Assembly: GCA_934462925.1 (NCBI GenBank)
Contig: CAKSIT010000010.1
Location: forward strand, 1-64,000
Length of the DNA: 64,000 bases
Direction of reading: 5' to 3'
Source: an uncultured Oscillospiraceae bacterium
Lineage (GTDB): Bacteria; Bacillota; Clostridia; Oscillospirales; Ruminococcaceae
Part shown: positions 1 to 9,197 of the stretch, in pieces
Position numbering within the stretch: position 1 is the first letter of the stretch
Layout of the letters: each line of letters opens with the position of its first letter
Notes under the pieces: model-generated
What the model was told of the DNA's origin: nothing
Database searches by the model: none
The model's input: only the letters and a program-made list of their open reading frames with translations
Made by a program: the position numbers and the translations under genes

Positions 1-92
1 AATCTGTTTTCTTCATCAAATAGTGTTTTCTGTTTCATATCATTATTATATCACTTTTTTCTTCTTTTTCATAGGGGTTTTTAGAGGTTACC
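1..92 (+). mobile_element. Right end of a family-A terminal-inverted-repeat element (partial)
   Basis: Bases 76-92 read GGTTTTTAGAGGTTACC. This matches the right terminal inverted repeat of the two complete 230-bp copies at 17806 and 41702 (GGTTTTTAGAG(G/A)TTCCC) with one or two mismatches. Its reverse complement also matches their left end, GGTCACCTCTAAAAACC, with one mismatch. The AT-rich bases 1-75 do not resemble the interior of the short copies, so this may be the end of a longer relative, possibly one coding for the transposase. The element ends exactly where the permease coding sequence begins to look genuine. The left part lies outside the window. Confidence 0.55.
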
Positions 93-103
93 ATATAATA
101 TTC

Positions 104-1471
104 ATGATACCGTTCATGACGCCGCCCTACATTGCCTCTATGGGGTGGATACTGTTCATGCAGAAGCGCGGGCTGCTTCAGCAGCTTATTCCCGCGGCGG
201 CGGGCAGCGAAAACGGCTTTTTTACGCTCGGCGGGCTTGTGCTTGTAATGAGCCTGCACGTTTTCCCGTTTATGCTTACTATCCTTAAAAACGCCATGCT
301 CAACATTCCCTCGAGCCTTGAGGAAGCGGGGGCGGTGTTCGGCGCTTCGTTCGGCAGGAGGCTCAGACGTATCTTCGCACCGCTTATAAGCGGAAACTAC
401 GCCATAGGCGCGCTGCTTGTATTCGTAAAAACCATAGCGGAATACGGCACGCCCGCAACGCTTGGAAAGCGGATAGGCTACTATGTTTTCACTACCGAGA
501 TACACCGCTACGCTACTGTAGCGCCTATAGACTTCGGCAAGTCTGCCGTGCTGGCTTCGGTGCTTGTGGGGGTATGCCTTGTGATGTGGCTGCTGCAAAA
601 CTACGTCACCATGCGCAGAAGCTACAACCTTGTGAGCGGCAGGGGCAGCCGCTTTTCCGAGCTTAAGCTGAGCGCCCCCGCGAAAATACTCGGCTGGGCG
701 TACATTGCCGTTGTGCTGCTGCTTTCGGTGGGCGTGCCGTATTTTTCGGCGATATCAACGTCCCTTATCAAGCTTCGCGGCTATGGCTTTCAGGCGGGGA
801 ACTTTACGCTGCAGCACTATATCGACCTGTTCACCGAGAACGAAAAGGGCGTGCGCGCGCTCGCAAACAGCTTTATTCTGGCGGTAAGCGCGGCGACTAT
901 ATGCGCCGTACTCGGCACAATTATCGCAATAGCGGTAAGAAAGTCCCGCTCAAGGCTCGGAAAGGCGGTTGAGGTGATAGGGCTGCTGCCCGAAATGCTG
1001 CCCGGCATAGTGCTTGTTATCGGCATTATGCTGTTCTGGAATCAGATATACAGCGTGATACCGCTTTACAACACGCTTGGGATAATGATACCGGCGTATG
1101 TGGCGCTGTTTTTGCCGTATACTATACAGTACGTCACGTCGTCGTTCACGCAGATTTCCGCGAGCCTTGAAGCGGCGGCGCGCGTGTTCGGCGGAAGCCC
1201 CCTGTACATTTTTCGCCGCGTTACGCTGCCGCTTATAATGAAGGGCGTGTTTGCGGGGTGGACTATGACGTTTATCATAGCGTTCCGCGAGCTGGTTACG
1301 GCAAGCCTTATCGCGCCGCCGAACACGCTTGTGGTGTCCACCTATATCGTGCGCGAGTTTGAGCAGGGGAGCGTGTCCGTGGGCATGGCGATGGCGGTGC
1401 TGTGCGTGCTTTTCACAACTACGGCGCTGATTATACTCAACCGATTTATTGACCGACAGAAAGGACGATAG
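104..1471 (+). CDS. ABC transporter permease, fused two-domain (FbpB/ThiP-like), 5' end lost to element insertion
   Basis: Inner-membrane permease of a binding-protein-dependent ABC importer, of the kind that moves ferric iron, thiamine or similar ligands. Two permease halves are visible, each with an EAA-type loop for contact with the ATPase: EEAGAVFGASFG near residue 73 and EAAARVFGGSP near residue 357. About ten hydrophobic segments remain. The first half starts abruptly at the segment normally reached after about 100 residues (MIPFMTPPYIASMGW), so the N-terminal helices are missing. The open frame runs back to a GTG at position 23, but that stretch lies in the AT-rich element end and has no ribosome binding site; ATG 104 is only the first methionine of genuine permease sequence. 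The gene is therefore probably inactive. Substrate is unknown; the ATPase and binding protein would lie upstream. Confidence 0.7.
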   Translation: MIPFMTPPYIASMGWILFMQKRGLLQQLIPAAAGSENGFFTLGGLVLVMSLHVFPFMLTILKNAMLNIPSSLEEAGAVFGASFGRRLRRIFAPLISGNYAIGALLVFVKTIAEYGTPATLGKRIGYYVFTTEIHRYATVAPIDFGKSAVLASVLVGVCLVMWLLQNYVTMRRSYNLVSGRGSRFSELKLSAPAKILGWAYIAVVLLLSVGVPYFSAISTSLIKLRGYGFQAGNFTLQHYIDLFTENEKGVRALANSFILAVSAATICAVLGTIIAIAVRKSRSRLGKAVEVIGLLPEMLPGIVLVIGIMLFWNQIYSVIPLYNTLGIMIPAYVALFLPYTIQYVTSSFTQISASLEAAARVFGGSPLYIFRRVTLPLIMKGVFAGWTMTFIIAFRELVTASLIAPPNTLVVSTYIVREFEQGSVSVGMAMAVLCVLFTTTALIILNRFIDRQKGR

Positions 1472-1472
1472 C

Positions 1473-2514
1473 ATGACCCTTAAAATAGCGGGCGGCTGCG
1501 GCGAGCATGGCAGAAACTGCTTTTATATCGAGTGTTCCACGCCGTTTATGGTTGACTGCGGCGTAATGGCGGGCGGCGGCGACCCTTACCCGCGCCTTAC
1601 GGAGCGCGACATAAAGCGGCTGCGGTACGTATTTCTCACGCATTCGCACGCGGACCACACGGGCGCGCTGCCGTGGCTGTACGAGCGCGGCTTTTCGGGC
1701 GTTACAGTGGCTTCCGCGCCCACGCTCGCGCAGCTTGCGCAAAAGCCGCGGTACTCCGTTGCGCTTGAAAGGCTGTGCGGGGAGATAGGCGGGATAAAGT
1801 TCGCATACGGCGCAAGCGGGCATTGCGAGGGCGCGGTGTGGTACGAGTTCGTCATTGACGGAAAGCGGCTGCTTTTTTCGGGGGACTACACCGAGCGCGC
1901 TTGTGTATCGCTGCGACCCGATACGCGGCAGGACTGCCGACGCGGCGGTGCTTGACTGCGCCTACGGCAGCGACCGCAGGAGCTTTTCTGAGTGCTGCGG
2001 CGAAATAATCGCCGCCGTTACGGAGCTGAAGCGGCAGGGGCGCGCCATAGTGTTCCCCGTGCCGAAATACGGCAGGGGCATAGAGCTGCTGCGGCTGTTT
2101 AACGACGCCCTGCCAGAGCTTTATTGCTGCGGCGACGAGCATTTTATGCAGCAGCTCGGCGCGGCCGCGGACGGGCGATGGTACAAAAGCGGCGTGTTTT
2201 GCGCGCGGGGCTATGAGCAGGGCGGGCGCTGCGACGTGCTGTTTTTAAGCGACCCGCAGCTTCGGGGCGAATATGCGCAAAGCGTTGTGCGCAGCGTTCT
2301 TGCGCATGGCGGCGCGGCTGTGATGACAGGCACGCCCGAGCGCGGCTCGTTCAGCGCGCAGCTTATAGAATCGGGCGAAATGCGGCTTATGCGTTACCCC
2401 GTACACCAGAACGCGTACGAGCTTGAAAGGCTCTACCGGCAAAACAGCTTTGGCAGGGTGATTCCATTCCATTCGGCGGAGCTGCCGCCCGACGAGTACG
2501 TTATAGAGCTTTGA
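1473..2514 (+). pseudogene. Metallo-beta-lactamase-fold hydrolase (RNase J/CPSF-like), frameshifted
   Basis: The ATG follows the permease stop by one base with AGAAAGGA upstream, so the two were co-transcribed. Frame one (1473 to about 1897) carries the metal site THSHADHTGALPWL and a later LLFSGDYTERA, both typical of the fold. After TERA the frame runs into unrelated sequence and stops at 1955. In the +1 frame the protein continues with LVYRCDPIRGRTADAAVLDC and runs to 2514 with a beta-CASP-like remainder (FPVPKYGRGIELLRLF). A one-base insertion or two-base loss near 1895-1900 explains this. It could be a real pseudogene, a sequencing error, or, less likely, recoding; a run of six T lies about 25 bases upstream. 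Restored length would be about 347 residues. Specific substrate is unknown. Confidence 0.75.
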
Positions 2515-2515
2515 A

Positions 2516-2556
2516 ACGCGCGGCAGGGCGAGCGACGTCCCGCCGCGCGTTATTAT
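2516..2556 (+). terminator. Hairpin terminator after the MBL-fold gene
   Basis: A perfect nine-base arm ACGCGCGGC (2516-2524) plus GGG pairs with CCC GCCGCGCGT (2539-2550). A short T/A-rich tail TATTATA follows. It ends the permease/MBL transcript before the secreted-protein promoter. Confidence 0.6.
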
Positions 2557-2661
2557 ACTGTTCGCCGCCCTGCTTCCCACCGCATGGCGGTTTTGTTCAA
2601 TATTGCCAATTTTATTGCAGAAAACCCCGTAAACATATGTAAGCGAAAAAGGAAAAAACTC

Positions 2662-2690
2662 TTGCAAAAAGTACAAACAGTAAGTATAAT
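2662..2690 (+). promoter_or_regulatory. Sigma-A-type promoter of the first giant surface protein
   Basis: TTGCAA (2662-2667), 17-bp spacer, TATAAT (2685-2690). The stretch just downstream, ATAATAGAGGTATTAT, is nearly repeated at the promoter of the next paralog (around 9138), suggesting shared ancestry or shared control. An AGGAGG ribosome binding site lies at 2726-2731. Confidence 0.8.
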
Positions 2691-2738
2691 ATAATAGAGG
2701 TATTATATACCTCGCAATGGTTTGACAGGAGGAATTTT

Positions 2739-5700
2739 ATGACAAAGGCAATTAAGAAAGCAATGAGTATCATAACTGCCATAGCGGTTATGTTTATGGC
2801 GGGGTTTGTGGTTCTGCCGCCCGTGGCAAGGGCGGAGACCCTCGGCGCGTTTGAGGTGACAGACGTATCAGGCATGTATGAATATAAGTACGAGAACGGC
2901 GTGCTGACTGTCCTTAGCGGAAGTGCTTATTATAGCTTGAGCATCAAAAATACAGACCCGAACACGCCAACAACAGACCGCATTGAGATTGCAGACGGCG
3001 TGGGAAGTATGATCCTTTATCTTGGAGGCGTTAATATCGACGTTTCAGCGCTTGACGATACTGCTGCAATTAAAGTTAATGGGTCGTCAAGGCTTTATAT
3101 TAGCGTGGAAGGCGGTAAAAACACGCTTAAAAGCGGCAAAAACTGCGCCGGCATACAGTTAAACGGCACAGACGGCGAAATATCAATAGACGCTTCTGAT
3201 GTCAACGGGCTTACTGTGACAGGCGGCGAGGGCGGCGCAGGCATAGGCGGCGGCAAGGGCTGCGAGGGCGCTAATATCACCGTGAAGGGCGTTATTACCG
3301 CGACGGGCGGCGCAGGCGCTGCGGGCATAGGCGGCGGCGCGGGCGGCAGCGGTTCAAACATTACTGTAAACAGTAACCAATACTGGCCTGGCAGCTGCAT
3401 TATAACCGCGACAGGCGGCGAGTACGGCGCAGGTATTGGCGGCGGTAACGGCGGCAGCGGCTCAGGCATCACAATAAACGGCAGCGCTGTTGTCGCAGCG
3501 GGCGGCGCAGGCGCTGCGGGCATAGGCGGCGGCAAGGGCGGCGCAGGCTCGGATATTACGATAACGGGCGGCACGGTAACAGCCGCGGGCGCGCAGGACG
3601 GCGGCTCGGCGGGCGCAGGTATAGGCGGCGGCGCAGACGGCGAGGGCGCGAACATCATGATAAGCGGCGGCTCTGTAAAGGCTGCTGCGGGTACGGGCGC
3701 AAACGATATCGGCGGCGGCAGCGGAAAGGACGCGGTAACGCCTACAGACGGCCTGGGCATGGTATATCTCGCTGAAATAAGCAACCCGAACAGCGAGGAC
3801 GTAACTATCGACGGCAATGCGTTCACCCCCGTAAACCACACGGCGGCGGACAGCGCGGACACCACGCTTTACGCCTACCTCAGGGGCGGCTTAAAGCATA
3901 ACGTTACTGTAGGCTCTGCGGCAAGTACGGTGGATTTAAGCGACAAGCCCTTTTCCACGATGGATTTTACGATATCCGCAACAGACGCGGGTAACGCGCC
4001 CGCCGAGGGTACGGACTACACCTACGGGGCGGATTCCACGGGCGCGATAGTACTTAACATTCTTACGGGAACGCCGATAACCGTTGCTAATGCAGACCCG
4101 AGCAAGCCCACCACCAACCGCATTGCCATTGCTGATGGCGTTTCGGCGGACGTTACGCTTGCGGGCGTGAATATCGACGTTTCGGCGACAAGCGACGTGG
4201 CTGCATTCAGGATAGCGGACGACAGCGCGGGCGACGTTACCGTGACGCTTAAGGACGGCACGGAAAACACGCTCTTAAGCGGCGCTGACTGCGCAGGCCT
4301 GCAAAAGAACGGCGAGAGCGGCACGCTTATCATTGACGGCGCAGGCAAACTTACCGCGAAAGGCAGCGGGAGCGGCGCAGGCATAGGCGGCGGTTTTGCC
4401 GGCGCAGGCGCAAATATTACCGTACGCGGCGGCACGATTGTTGCATCGGGCAGCGAATTTACCTCGAGCGCGGGCATAGGCGGCGGCGCAAGCGGTAAAG
4501 CTTCTAACATTACTGTAAGCGGCGGTACTGTCACCGCGACAGGCTTTTACGGCGCAGGAATCGGCTGCGGCAGCTACGCCACAGCCTCAGGCGTCACCAT
4601 AAGCGGCGGCACAGTTATCGCGGCAAGCAGCCGAGGCGCGGGAATCGGCGGCGGTAGTTACAGCACAGGCTCTAATATCACTATAAGCGGCGGCACGGTC
4701 GCTGCGACAAGCGTTGACGGCGCGGGAATAGGCGGCGGCAAGGGCAAGGACGGCTCGGATATTACGATAACAGGCGGCTCTGTCAGGGCTTTAAGCGAGA
4801 ACGCAAACGCCATAGGCGGCGGCGCGGGTAACCCCGCTGCAATACCCACAAACGGCGCGGCAAGCGTGTATCTGCTTACTATAAAGAACCCCGACGACGA
4901 GGCTGTCATGATTGACGGCGGCGAGTATACCCCCGTAAACCACAGGGCGGCTGACAGCGCGGACGGCAACCTTTATGTTTATCTTACCGCGGGCATTCAT
5001 ACCGTTAAGGTCGGTGATACCGAAAAGGAATACGACATGACGGACGGCGAATATACGGGAAGCGGCAAGAATTTTACGGTAAGCGCGACAAATGCGGGCG
5101 AAACGCTAAAATACGATATAGATTACACCTATCCCGCAGAGGAGGGCGTGCTTACAGTCCTTACGGATAAGGCGATAACCATTAAAAACGCTGACCCAGA
5201 TACGGCGACAACGGACCGTATCGAGGTTTCGGAAAACGTAAGCGCAAACATCACCCTTGCGGGAGTGAATATCAGTTCAACCGACAATGCCGCATTGAGA
5301 ATTGCAGACAGCACAGCGGCAGACGTTGTAATTACTCTTGCAGACGGCGCTAAGAACCGCCTGCAGAGTCCTGACAGGTACGCAGGCCTGCAAAAGGGCA
5401 ACAACGCAGGCGCGCTTACGATAAACGGCACGGGCGAGCTTTCGGCGACAGGCGGCTTTGCCGGCGCGGGCATAGGCGGCGGATATAAATGCGTGACTTC
5501 AAAAATAACCATAAGCGGCGGCAAGGTTATAGCTGCGGGCAGCGGCGGCGCTGCGGGCATAGGCGGCGGCTACAACGCAGGCGCTTTTAACATCGCCATA
5601 AGCGGCGGCACGGTTATTGCAACAGGCGGCGATTCAGGAAACATAGGCGGCGCAGGCATAGGGGGCGGCAGCAACAGAGCCGGCAGCAAAATTATTATAA

Positions 5701-8700
5701 GCGGCGGCACGGTCACTGCGACAGGCGGCAACGGCGCAGGCATAGGCAGCGGCGACGGCGATCATGCTACAAGCGTCGTTATCAGCGGAGGTTCTGTCAA
5801 GGCTTCAAGCGAATACGGCAGCGCTATCGGCAGCGGCGTCGGCGGGCCTGCGTCTATCCCTACCGACGGCACGGACGACGTGCTGTTAGTTACAATAGAT
5901 AACCCAGACGACGAGCCCGTTGAGATAGACGGCAAGCCCTATACCCCAGTAAATCACAGGGCGGCAGACAGCGCGGACGGCAATCTCTACGTATACCTTA
6001 AAGCGGGGGAGATTCACACCGTAAAGGTGGGCGGCGCTGAAAAGGAATACGACCTTACAGGCGACGACTACAAGCGCGGCACGGCGTTTACAGTATCTGC
6101 GACAAACGAGGGTGAAACGCTTGAATACGGCGTGGATTACACCTTCCCTGCGAACGGCACGGTGCTGACCGTTCTCACGGATAAGGCTATTACCATTAAA
6201 AACGCAGACCCGAACAACGCCCTCAGAAGCAACTGCATTATGGTTGCGGGCGGCGTGAACGCAAACATCACCCTTGCAGGCGTGAACATCGATATTTCAA
6301 ACTCGTCTGCATTCAGGATAGGCAACGGCAGCGGCAAAGTCACCGTTACCCTTGCGGAAAACACGGTGAACATTCTTAAGAGCGGAGCGAACTATGCGGG
6401 ACTTCATAAGGTAAGCGCGGACAGCACGCTCACGATAAACGGCACGGGCGAGCTTCGCGCATTCGGCGGTTATAAAGGCGCAGGAATAGGCAATGGGGAC
6501 TATGTTTCGTACGGTTCTGCGGCGCACATCACCATAAACGGCGGTACAATCACCGCAGCAGGCGGCGAGGGCGGCGCGGGCATAGGCGGCGGCAATGAAA
6601 AATCGTGCGAGGATATCACGATAAACGGCGGCGCGGTCATTGCTACAGGCGGCTTATCGGCGGCAGGCATAGGCGGCGGCTATAGCGGCAGAGGCGAGAA
6701 TATTACCGTAAACGGCGGCACAGTAACCGCCCGCGGCGGCGGAAACCCAAACTATAATGAAGCAACTCATGGCGCGGGCATAGGCGGCGGCGTAGACTGT
6801 AAGGGCGCAAATATCACAATAAACGGCGGCTCTGTCAGGGCCATTGCAGGCGGCAAAAATGCGGACGATATAGGCGGCGGAGACTCGGCGAAGGGCAGCT
6901 GCACCCCCACAAACGGCACGGAAAACGTGTACCTGCTTGTAATTGCAAACCCCGACGACAAGGCGGTGCTTATAGACGGAAAGGAATACCTGCCGATAAA
7001 CCACAAGGCGGCGGACAGCGCCGACGGCAGCCTTTACGCGTATCTCACGGGCGTAAACCACGAGGTAACGGTTGGAGAGATTGCATTGACATACGCGTTC
7101 TCAGCGGATAAGGGCGAGTTCGTGCAAATCGGGCTTACCGCGCCCGAGGCGGTAACGGGGCTTGTTTACGACGGCACGGAGCGGCAGCTTATCACGGTGG
7201 GCAGCGCCACGGCAGGCACGCTGGTTTACGCCCTTGAAAAGGACGGCGCTTACAGCGAGGAACTCCCCACGGGTATTGACGCGGGTGTTTACACCGTGTG
7301 GTACAGGGTAGAGTACGGCGACTACGCAGGCAAAGCCGAGAGCGTTAAGGTGGAGATAGCGAAAGCGCAGGTGGCTGAGATAGCCTTTACGATAGGCGCG
7401 CCCGCTGCGGGCGAAGCCCTTGATACTGCGGCGCAGGCTGTCGGCGCGGAGTACGCGCTTTCTCCTGCAAAATGGAAGCCTGCGGACGTTACGGCGCGGT
7501 ACGATGCGGTTTACACCGTTACGGTGACTGCCGAGCTTACCGACGCGCGCAACTATCGCTTTGCGGATTCCGTAACGGCGGCGGTAAACGGCGCTGCGGC
7601 GAACGCCGAGGATAACGGCGGCTCTGTTACGATAAGCTACACGTTCCCCAAAACCGCGAAGGCGGGGCTTACGGGCATTACCGTAACGCCGCCCGCAAAG
7701 CTTGAATACATTGTAGGCGAGAGCGTTGACGTAACGGGCGGCAAGCTGGTGCTGAGCTATCAGGACGGCACGACCGAGGAGCTTGCGCTTTCTGCGGATA
7801 TGCTGAGCTACGACAACGCAAAGGCGGGCGCGGCGGCAGTTACCGTAACATACGGCGGCTTTACGGACAGCTTTGAGGTGACGTTCGCCGAGCCGACAAG
7901 GGAAACGGTGCAGCAGCCCGTTATCTTCCCGAACGGCGGCACGTTCAGCGGCTCGCAGCAGGTTACGATAACCTGCGCAACGCAGGGCGCGCAAATCTAC
8001 TACACAACGGACGGCACAGCGCCCACCGCGGCGGCTGCGCTCTACACAGCGCCCTTTACGATAAGCGACACCGCCACCGTAAAGGCGATTGCGCTTAAGG
8101 ACGGCATGAACGACAGCGCAGTCGCCCAGGCGAAGTTCACCAAAAAGACCGATGGCGGCAACACGGGCGATAACACAGGTGATAACACGGGCGGAAGCCC
8201 GAGCGGCAGGGTGAACGGCGGTTCTTCCACAGAAACCAAGCCCGCAATAAACAGCAAGGCAATGGGCTGGGCGGACGCTGCAAAGGAGATAAACGGGCTT
8301 ACAAGCGGCAGCGAAATCACGATTGAGCTTAACGGCAGCTTTGATGTTCCCGCAGACGTAATAAAGGCTATTGCAGACCGCAAAATCAAGGCGACCTTTG
8401 TTATAGACGGCTACAGAAGCTGGCTTATAGACGGCGCTCACATAACCGCGCCCACGGCGGCAAACCTGCGCGTAATCACGCTCGGCAAGCTCGATACAAC
8501 GGGACTTCGCGGCACGGCGGGCTATAAGTTCAGCCTTAGCGGCACAAACAACCCCACCACGCTTGTAATAGCGTTTAACAGGGAACACGCAGGCAGGTTC
8601 GCTAACCTTTACAAGACGGTTGACGGCAGCCTTGCGTTCGCGGGCGTTGTTAAGGTGGACGAGAACGGAAACGCTTCGTTCCCCGACGCGCGCGACAAGG

Positions 8701-8918
8701 GCGACTACGTAATAATGCTGGGCGACTACAGCGACCTGCACGGCGACGCGAACAACGATGGCGCGGTAGACATTGCGGACGCGCTCGCGCTGCTGCGCGA
8801 CGTGTTCGGCGTTGAGGCGGCGAGAAACGACGTAATGCGCGACTACAACGGCGATGGCAGGTTCGACATTGCCGACGCGCGCGACCTGCTTAAGGACGTG
8901 TTCTACAGCAGGGCATGA
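2739..8918 (+). CDS. Giant secreted beta-helix repeat protein with dockerin-like C-terminus
   Basis: 2059 residues. A signal peptide (Lys-rich start, hydrophobic core, cleavage near ARAETLG at residue 32) sends it out of the cell. Four repeat units of about 330-400 residues follow to about residue 1450. Each holds a stretch resembling the Cthe_2159-type carbohydrate-binding family (ITLAGVNID, then TLKSG.NCAG) and many short turns of the form GAGIGGG followed by ITI(S/N)GGTV, as in a right-handed beta-helix. After these come an MBG-like domain (about 1463-1545), a Big_3-like Ig domain (about 1640-1720), a chitobiase-type C-terminal domain (about 1727-1800), a Gly/Thr/Asn linker, a module of about 160 residues shared with the next two genes (about 1835-1996) and a dockerin-like pair of calcium loops (GDANNDGAVDIADALALL and DYNGDGRFDIADARDLL). 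The likely role is glycan binding on a cohesin scaffold or at the surface. No catalytic domain is seen, and no cohesin is in the window. Confidence 0.85.
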   Translation: MTKAIKKAMSIITAIAVMFMAGFVVLPPVARAETLGAFEVTDVSGMYEYKYENGVLTVLSGSAYYSLSIKNTDPNTPTTDRIEIADGVGSMILYLGGVNIDVSALDDTAAIKVNGSSRLYISVEGGKNTLKSGKNCAGIQLNGTDGEISIDASDVNGLTVTGGEGGAGIGGGKGCEGANITVKGVITATGGAGAAGIGGGAGGSGSNITVNSNQYWPGSCIITATGGEYGAGIGGGNGGSGSGITINGSAVVAAGGAGAAGIGGGKGGAGSDITITGGTVTAAGAQDGGSAGAGIGGGADGEGANIMISGGSVKAAAGTGANDIGGGSGKDAVTPTDGLGMVYLAEISNPNSEDVTIDGNAFTPVNHTAADSADTTLYAYLRGGLKHNVTVGSAASTVDLSDKPFSTMDFTISATDAGNAPAEGTDYTYGADSTGAIVLNILTGTPITVANADPSKPTTNRIAIADGVSADVTLAGVNIDVSATSDVAAFRIADDSAGDVTVTLKDGTENTLLSGADCAGLQKNGESGTLIIDGAGKLTAKGSGSGAGIGGGFAGAGANITVRGGTIVASGSEFTSSAGIGGGASGKASNITVSGGTVTATGFYGAGIGCGSYATASGVTISGGTVIAASSRGAGIGGGSYSTGSNITISGGTVAATSVDGAGIGGGKGKDGSDITITGGSVRALSENANAIGGGAGNPAAIPTNGAASVYLLTIKNPDDEAVMIDGGEYTPVNHRAADSADGNLYVYLTAGIHTVKVGDTEKEYDMTDGEYTGSGKNFTVSATNAGETLKYDIDYTYPAEEGVLTVLTDKAITIKNADPDTATTDRIEVSENVSANITLAGVNISSTDNAALRIADSTAADVVITLADGAKNRLQSPDRYAGLQKGNNAGALTINGTGELSATGGFAGAGIGGGYKCVTSKITISGGKVIAAGSGGAAGIGGGYNAGAFNIAISGGTVIATGGDSGNIGGAGIGGGSNRAGSKIIISGGTVTATGGNGAGIGSGDGDHATSVVISGGSVKASSEYGSAIGSGVGGPASIPTDGTDDVLLVTIDNPDDEPVEIDGKPYTPVNHRAADSADGNLYVYLKAGEIHTVKVGGAEKEYDLTGDDYKRGTAFTVSATNEGETLEYGVDYTFPANGTVLTVLTDKAITIKNADPNNALRSNCIMVAGGVNANITLAGVNIDISNSSAFRIGNGSGKVTVTLAENTVNILKSGANYAGLHKVSADSTLTINGTGELRAFGGYKGAGIGNGDYVSYGSAAHITINGGTITAAGGEGGAGIGGGNEKSCEDITINGGAVIATGGLSAAGIGGGYSGRGENITVNGGTVTARGGGNPNYNEATHGAGIGGGVDCKGANITINGGSVRAIAGGKNADDIGGGDSAKGSCTPTNGTENVYLLVIANPDDKAVLIDGKEYLPINHKAADSADGSLYAYLTGVNHEVTVGEIALTYAFSADKGEFVQIGLTAPEAVTGLVYDGTERQLITVGSATAGTLVYALEKDGAYSEELPTGIDAGVYTVWYRVEYGDYAGKAESVKVEIAKAQVAEIAFTIGAPAAGEALDTAAQAVGAEYALSPAKWKPADVTARYDAVYTVTVTAELTDARNYRFADSVTAAVNGAAANAEDNGGSVTISYTFPKTAKAGLTGITVTPPAKLEYIVGESVDVTGGKLVLSYQDGTTEELALSADMLSYDNAKAGAAAVTVTYGGFTDSFEVTFAEPTRETVQQPVIFPNGGTFSGSQQVTITCATQGAQIYYTTDGTAPTAAAALYTAPFTISDTATVKAIALKDGMNDSAVAQAKFTKKTDGGNTGDNTGDNTGGSPSGRVNGGSSTETKPAINSKAMGWADAAKEINGLTSGSEITIELNGSFDVPADVIKAIADRKIKATFVIDGYRSWLIDGAHITAPTAANLRVITLGKLDTTGLRGTAGYKFSLSGTNNPTTLVIAFNREHAGRFANLYKTVDGSLAFAGVVKVDENGNASFPDARDKGDYVIMLGDYSDLHGDANNDGAVDIADALALLRDVFGVEAARNDVMRDYNGDGRFDIADARDLLKDVFYSRA
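3230..6800 (+). repeat. Coding repeat array (GAGIGGG / GGTVTA turns)
   Basis: Dozens of close copies of the 21-base unit GGCGCAGGCATAGGCGGCGG(C) occur at roughly 90-130-base intervals, each followed by a stretch encoding NITI(S/N)GG. They fall in four blocks matching the four protein units, separated by segments encoding PVNH(R/K)AADSADG and ITIKNADP. Such arrays are prone to unequal recombination. Spacing and coding frame show protein repeats, not CRISPR. Confidence 0.85.
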
Positions 8919-8942
8919 ACGCGGGAGCGCTGAAAGCATGAA

Positions 8943-8975
8943 AAAATCCGCCGTTCGCTATGAGCGGCGGATTTT
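8943..8975 (+). terminator. Rho-independent terminator after the first surface protein
   Basis: AAAATCCGCCG (8943-8953) pairs perfectly with CGGCGGATTTT (8965-8975). The T-run is part of the arm, so it can work in either direction. Confidence 0.8.
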
Positions 8976-8986
8976 ACAATAGAACA

Positions 8987-9021
8987 GCGGGCGCGTTTTC
9001 GTAATGCGCCCGCCGCTTTTT
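8987..9021 (+). terminator. Second tandem terminator
   Basis: GCGGGCGC (8987-8994) pairs with GCGCCCGC (9006-9013), followed by CGCTTTTTTCG. Together with the hairpin just upstream it insulates the first and second giant genes. Confidence 0.75.
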
Positions 9022-9112
9022 TCGCGCGGTTACGGAATGCGCGTGTAACCCGCCGTTGGAAATTTCGTACCAAAAAAATTCCCCTATTTATGCTAAATTG
9101 TGAGAATTGATG

Positions 9113-9141
9113 TTGACAACTCGGGCGGTAAATATTATAAT
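9113..9141 (+). promoter_or_regulatory. Sigma-A promoter of the second giant surface protein
   Basis: TTGACA (9113-9118), 17-bp spacer, TATAAT (9136-9141). Consensus hexamers predict strong expression. The discriminator ATAATAGAGGTATAAT resembles that of the first surface gene. AGGAGG precedes the ATG at 9198. Confidence 0.85.
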
Positions 9142-9197
9142 AGAGGTATAATGCCTGTGCTATGGGCGCGGGCTGAACGACACTCAGGAGGTAATAT

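Noticed and set aside
3095..3865. Long minus-strand frame rich in Pro (PPPMPAP repeats)
   Set aside because: It is the antisense reading of the Gly-rich repeats of the surface protein; no ribosome binding site or promoter.
3230..6800. Regular short repeats considered as a CRISPR array
   Set aside because: Repeats are in coding frame, vary by codon and lie inside one protein; no cas genes.
7101..8939. 612-codon minus-strand frame
   Set aside because: Exact shadow of the C-terminal half of the first surface protein; Arg/Val-rich composition typical of antisense frames in GC-rich genes.
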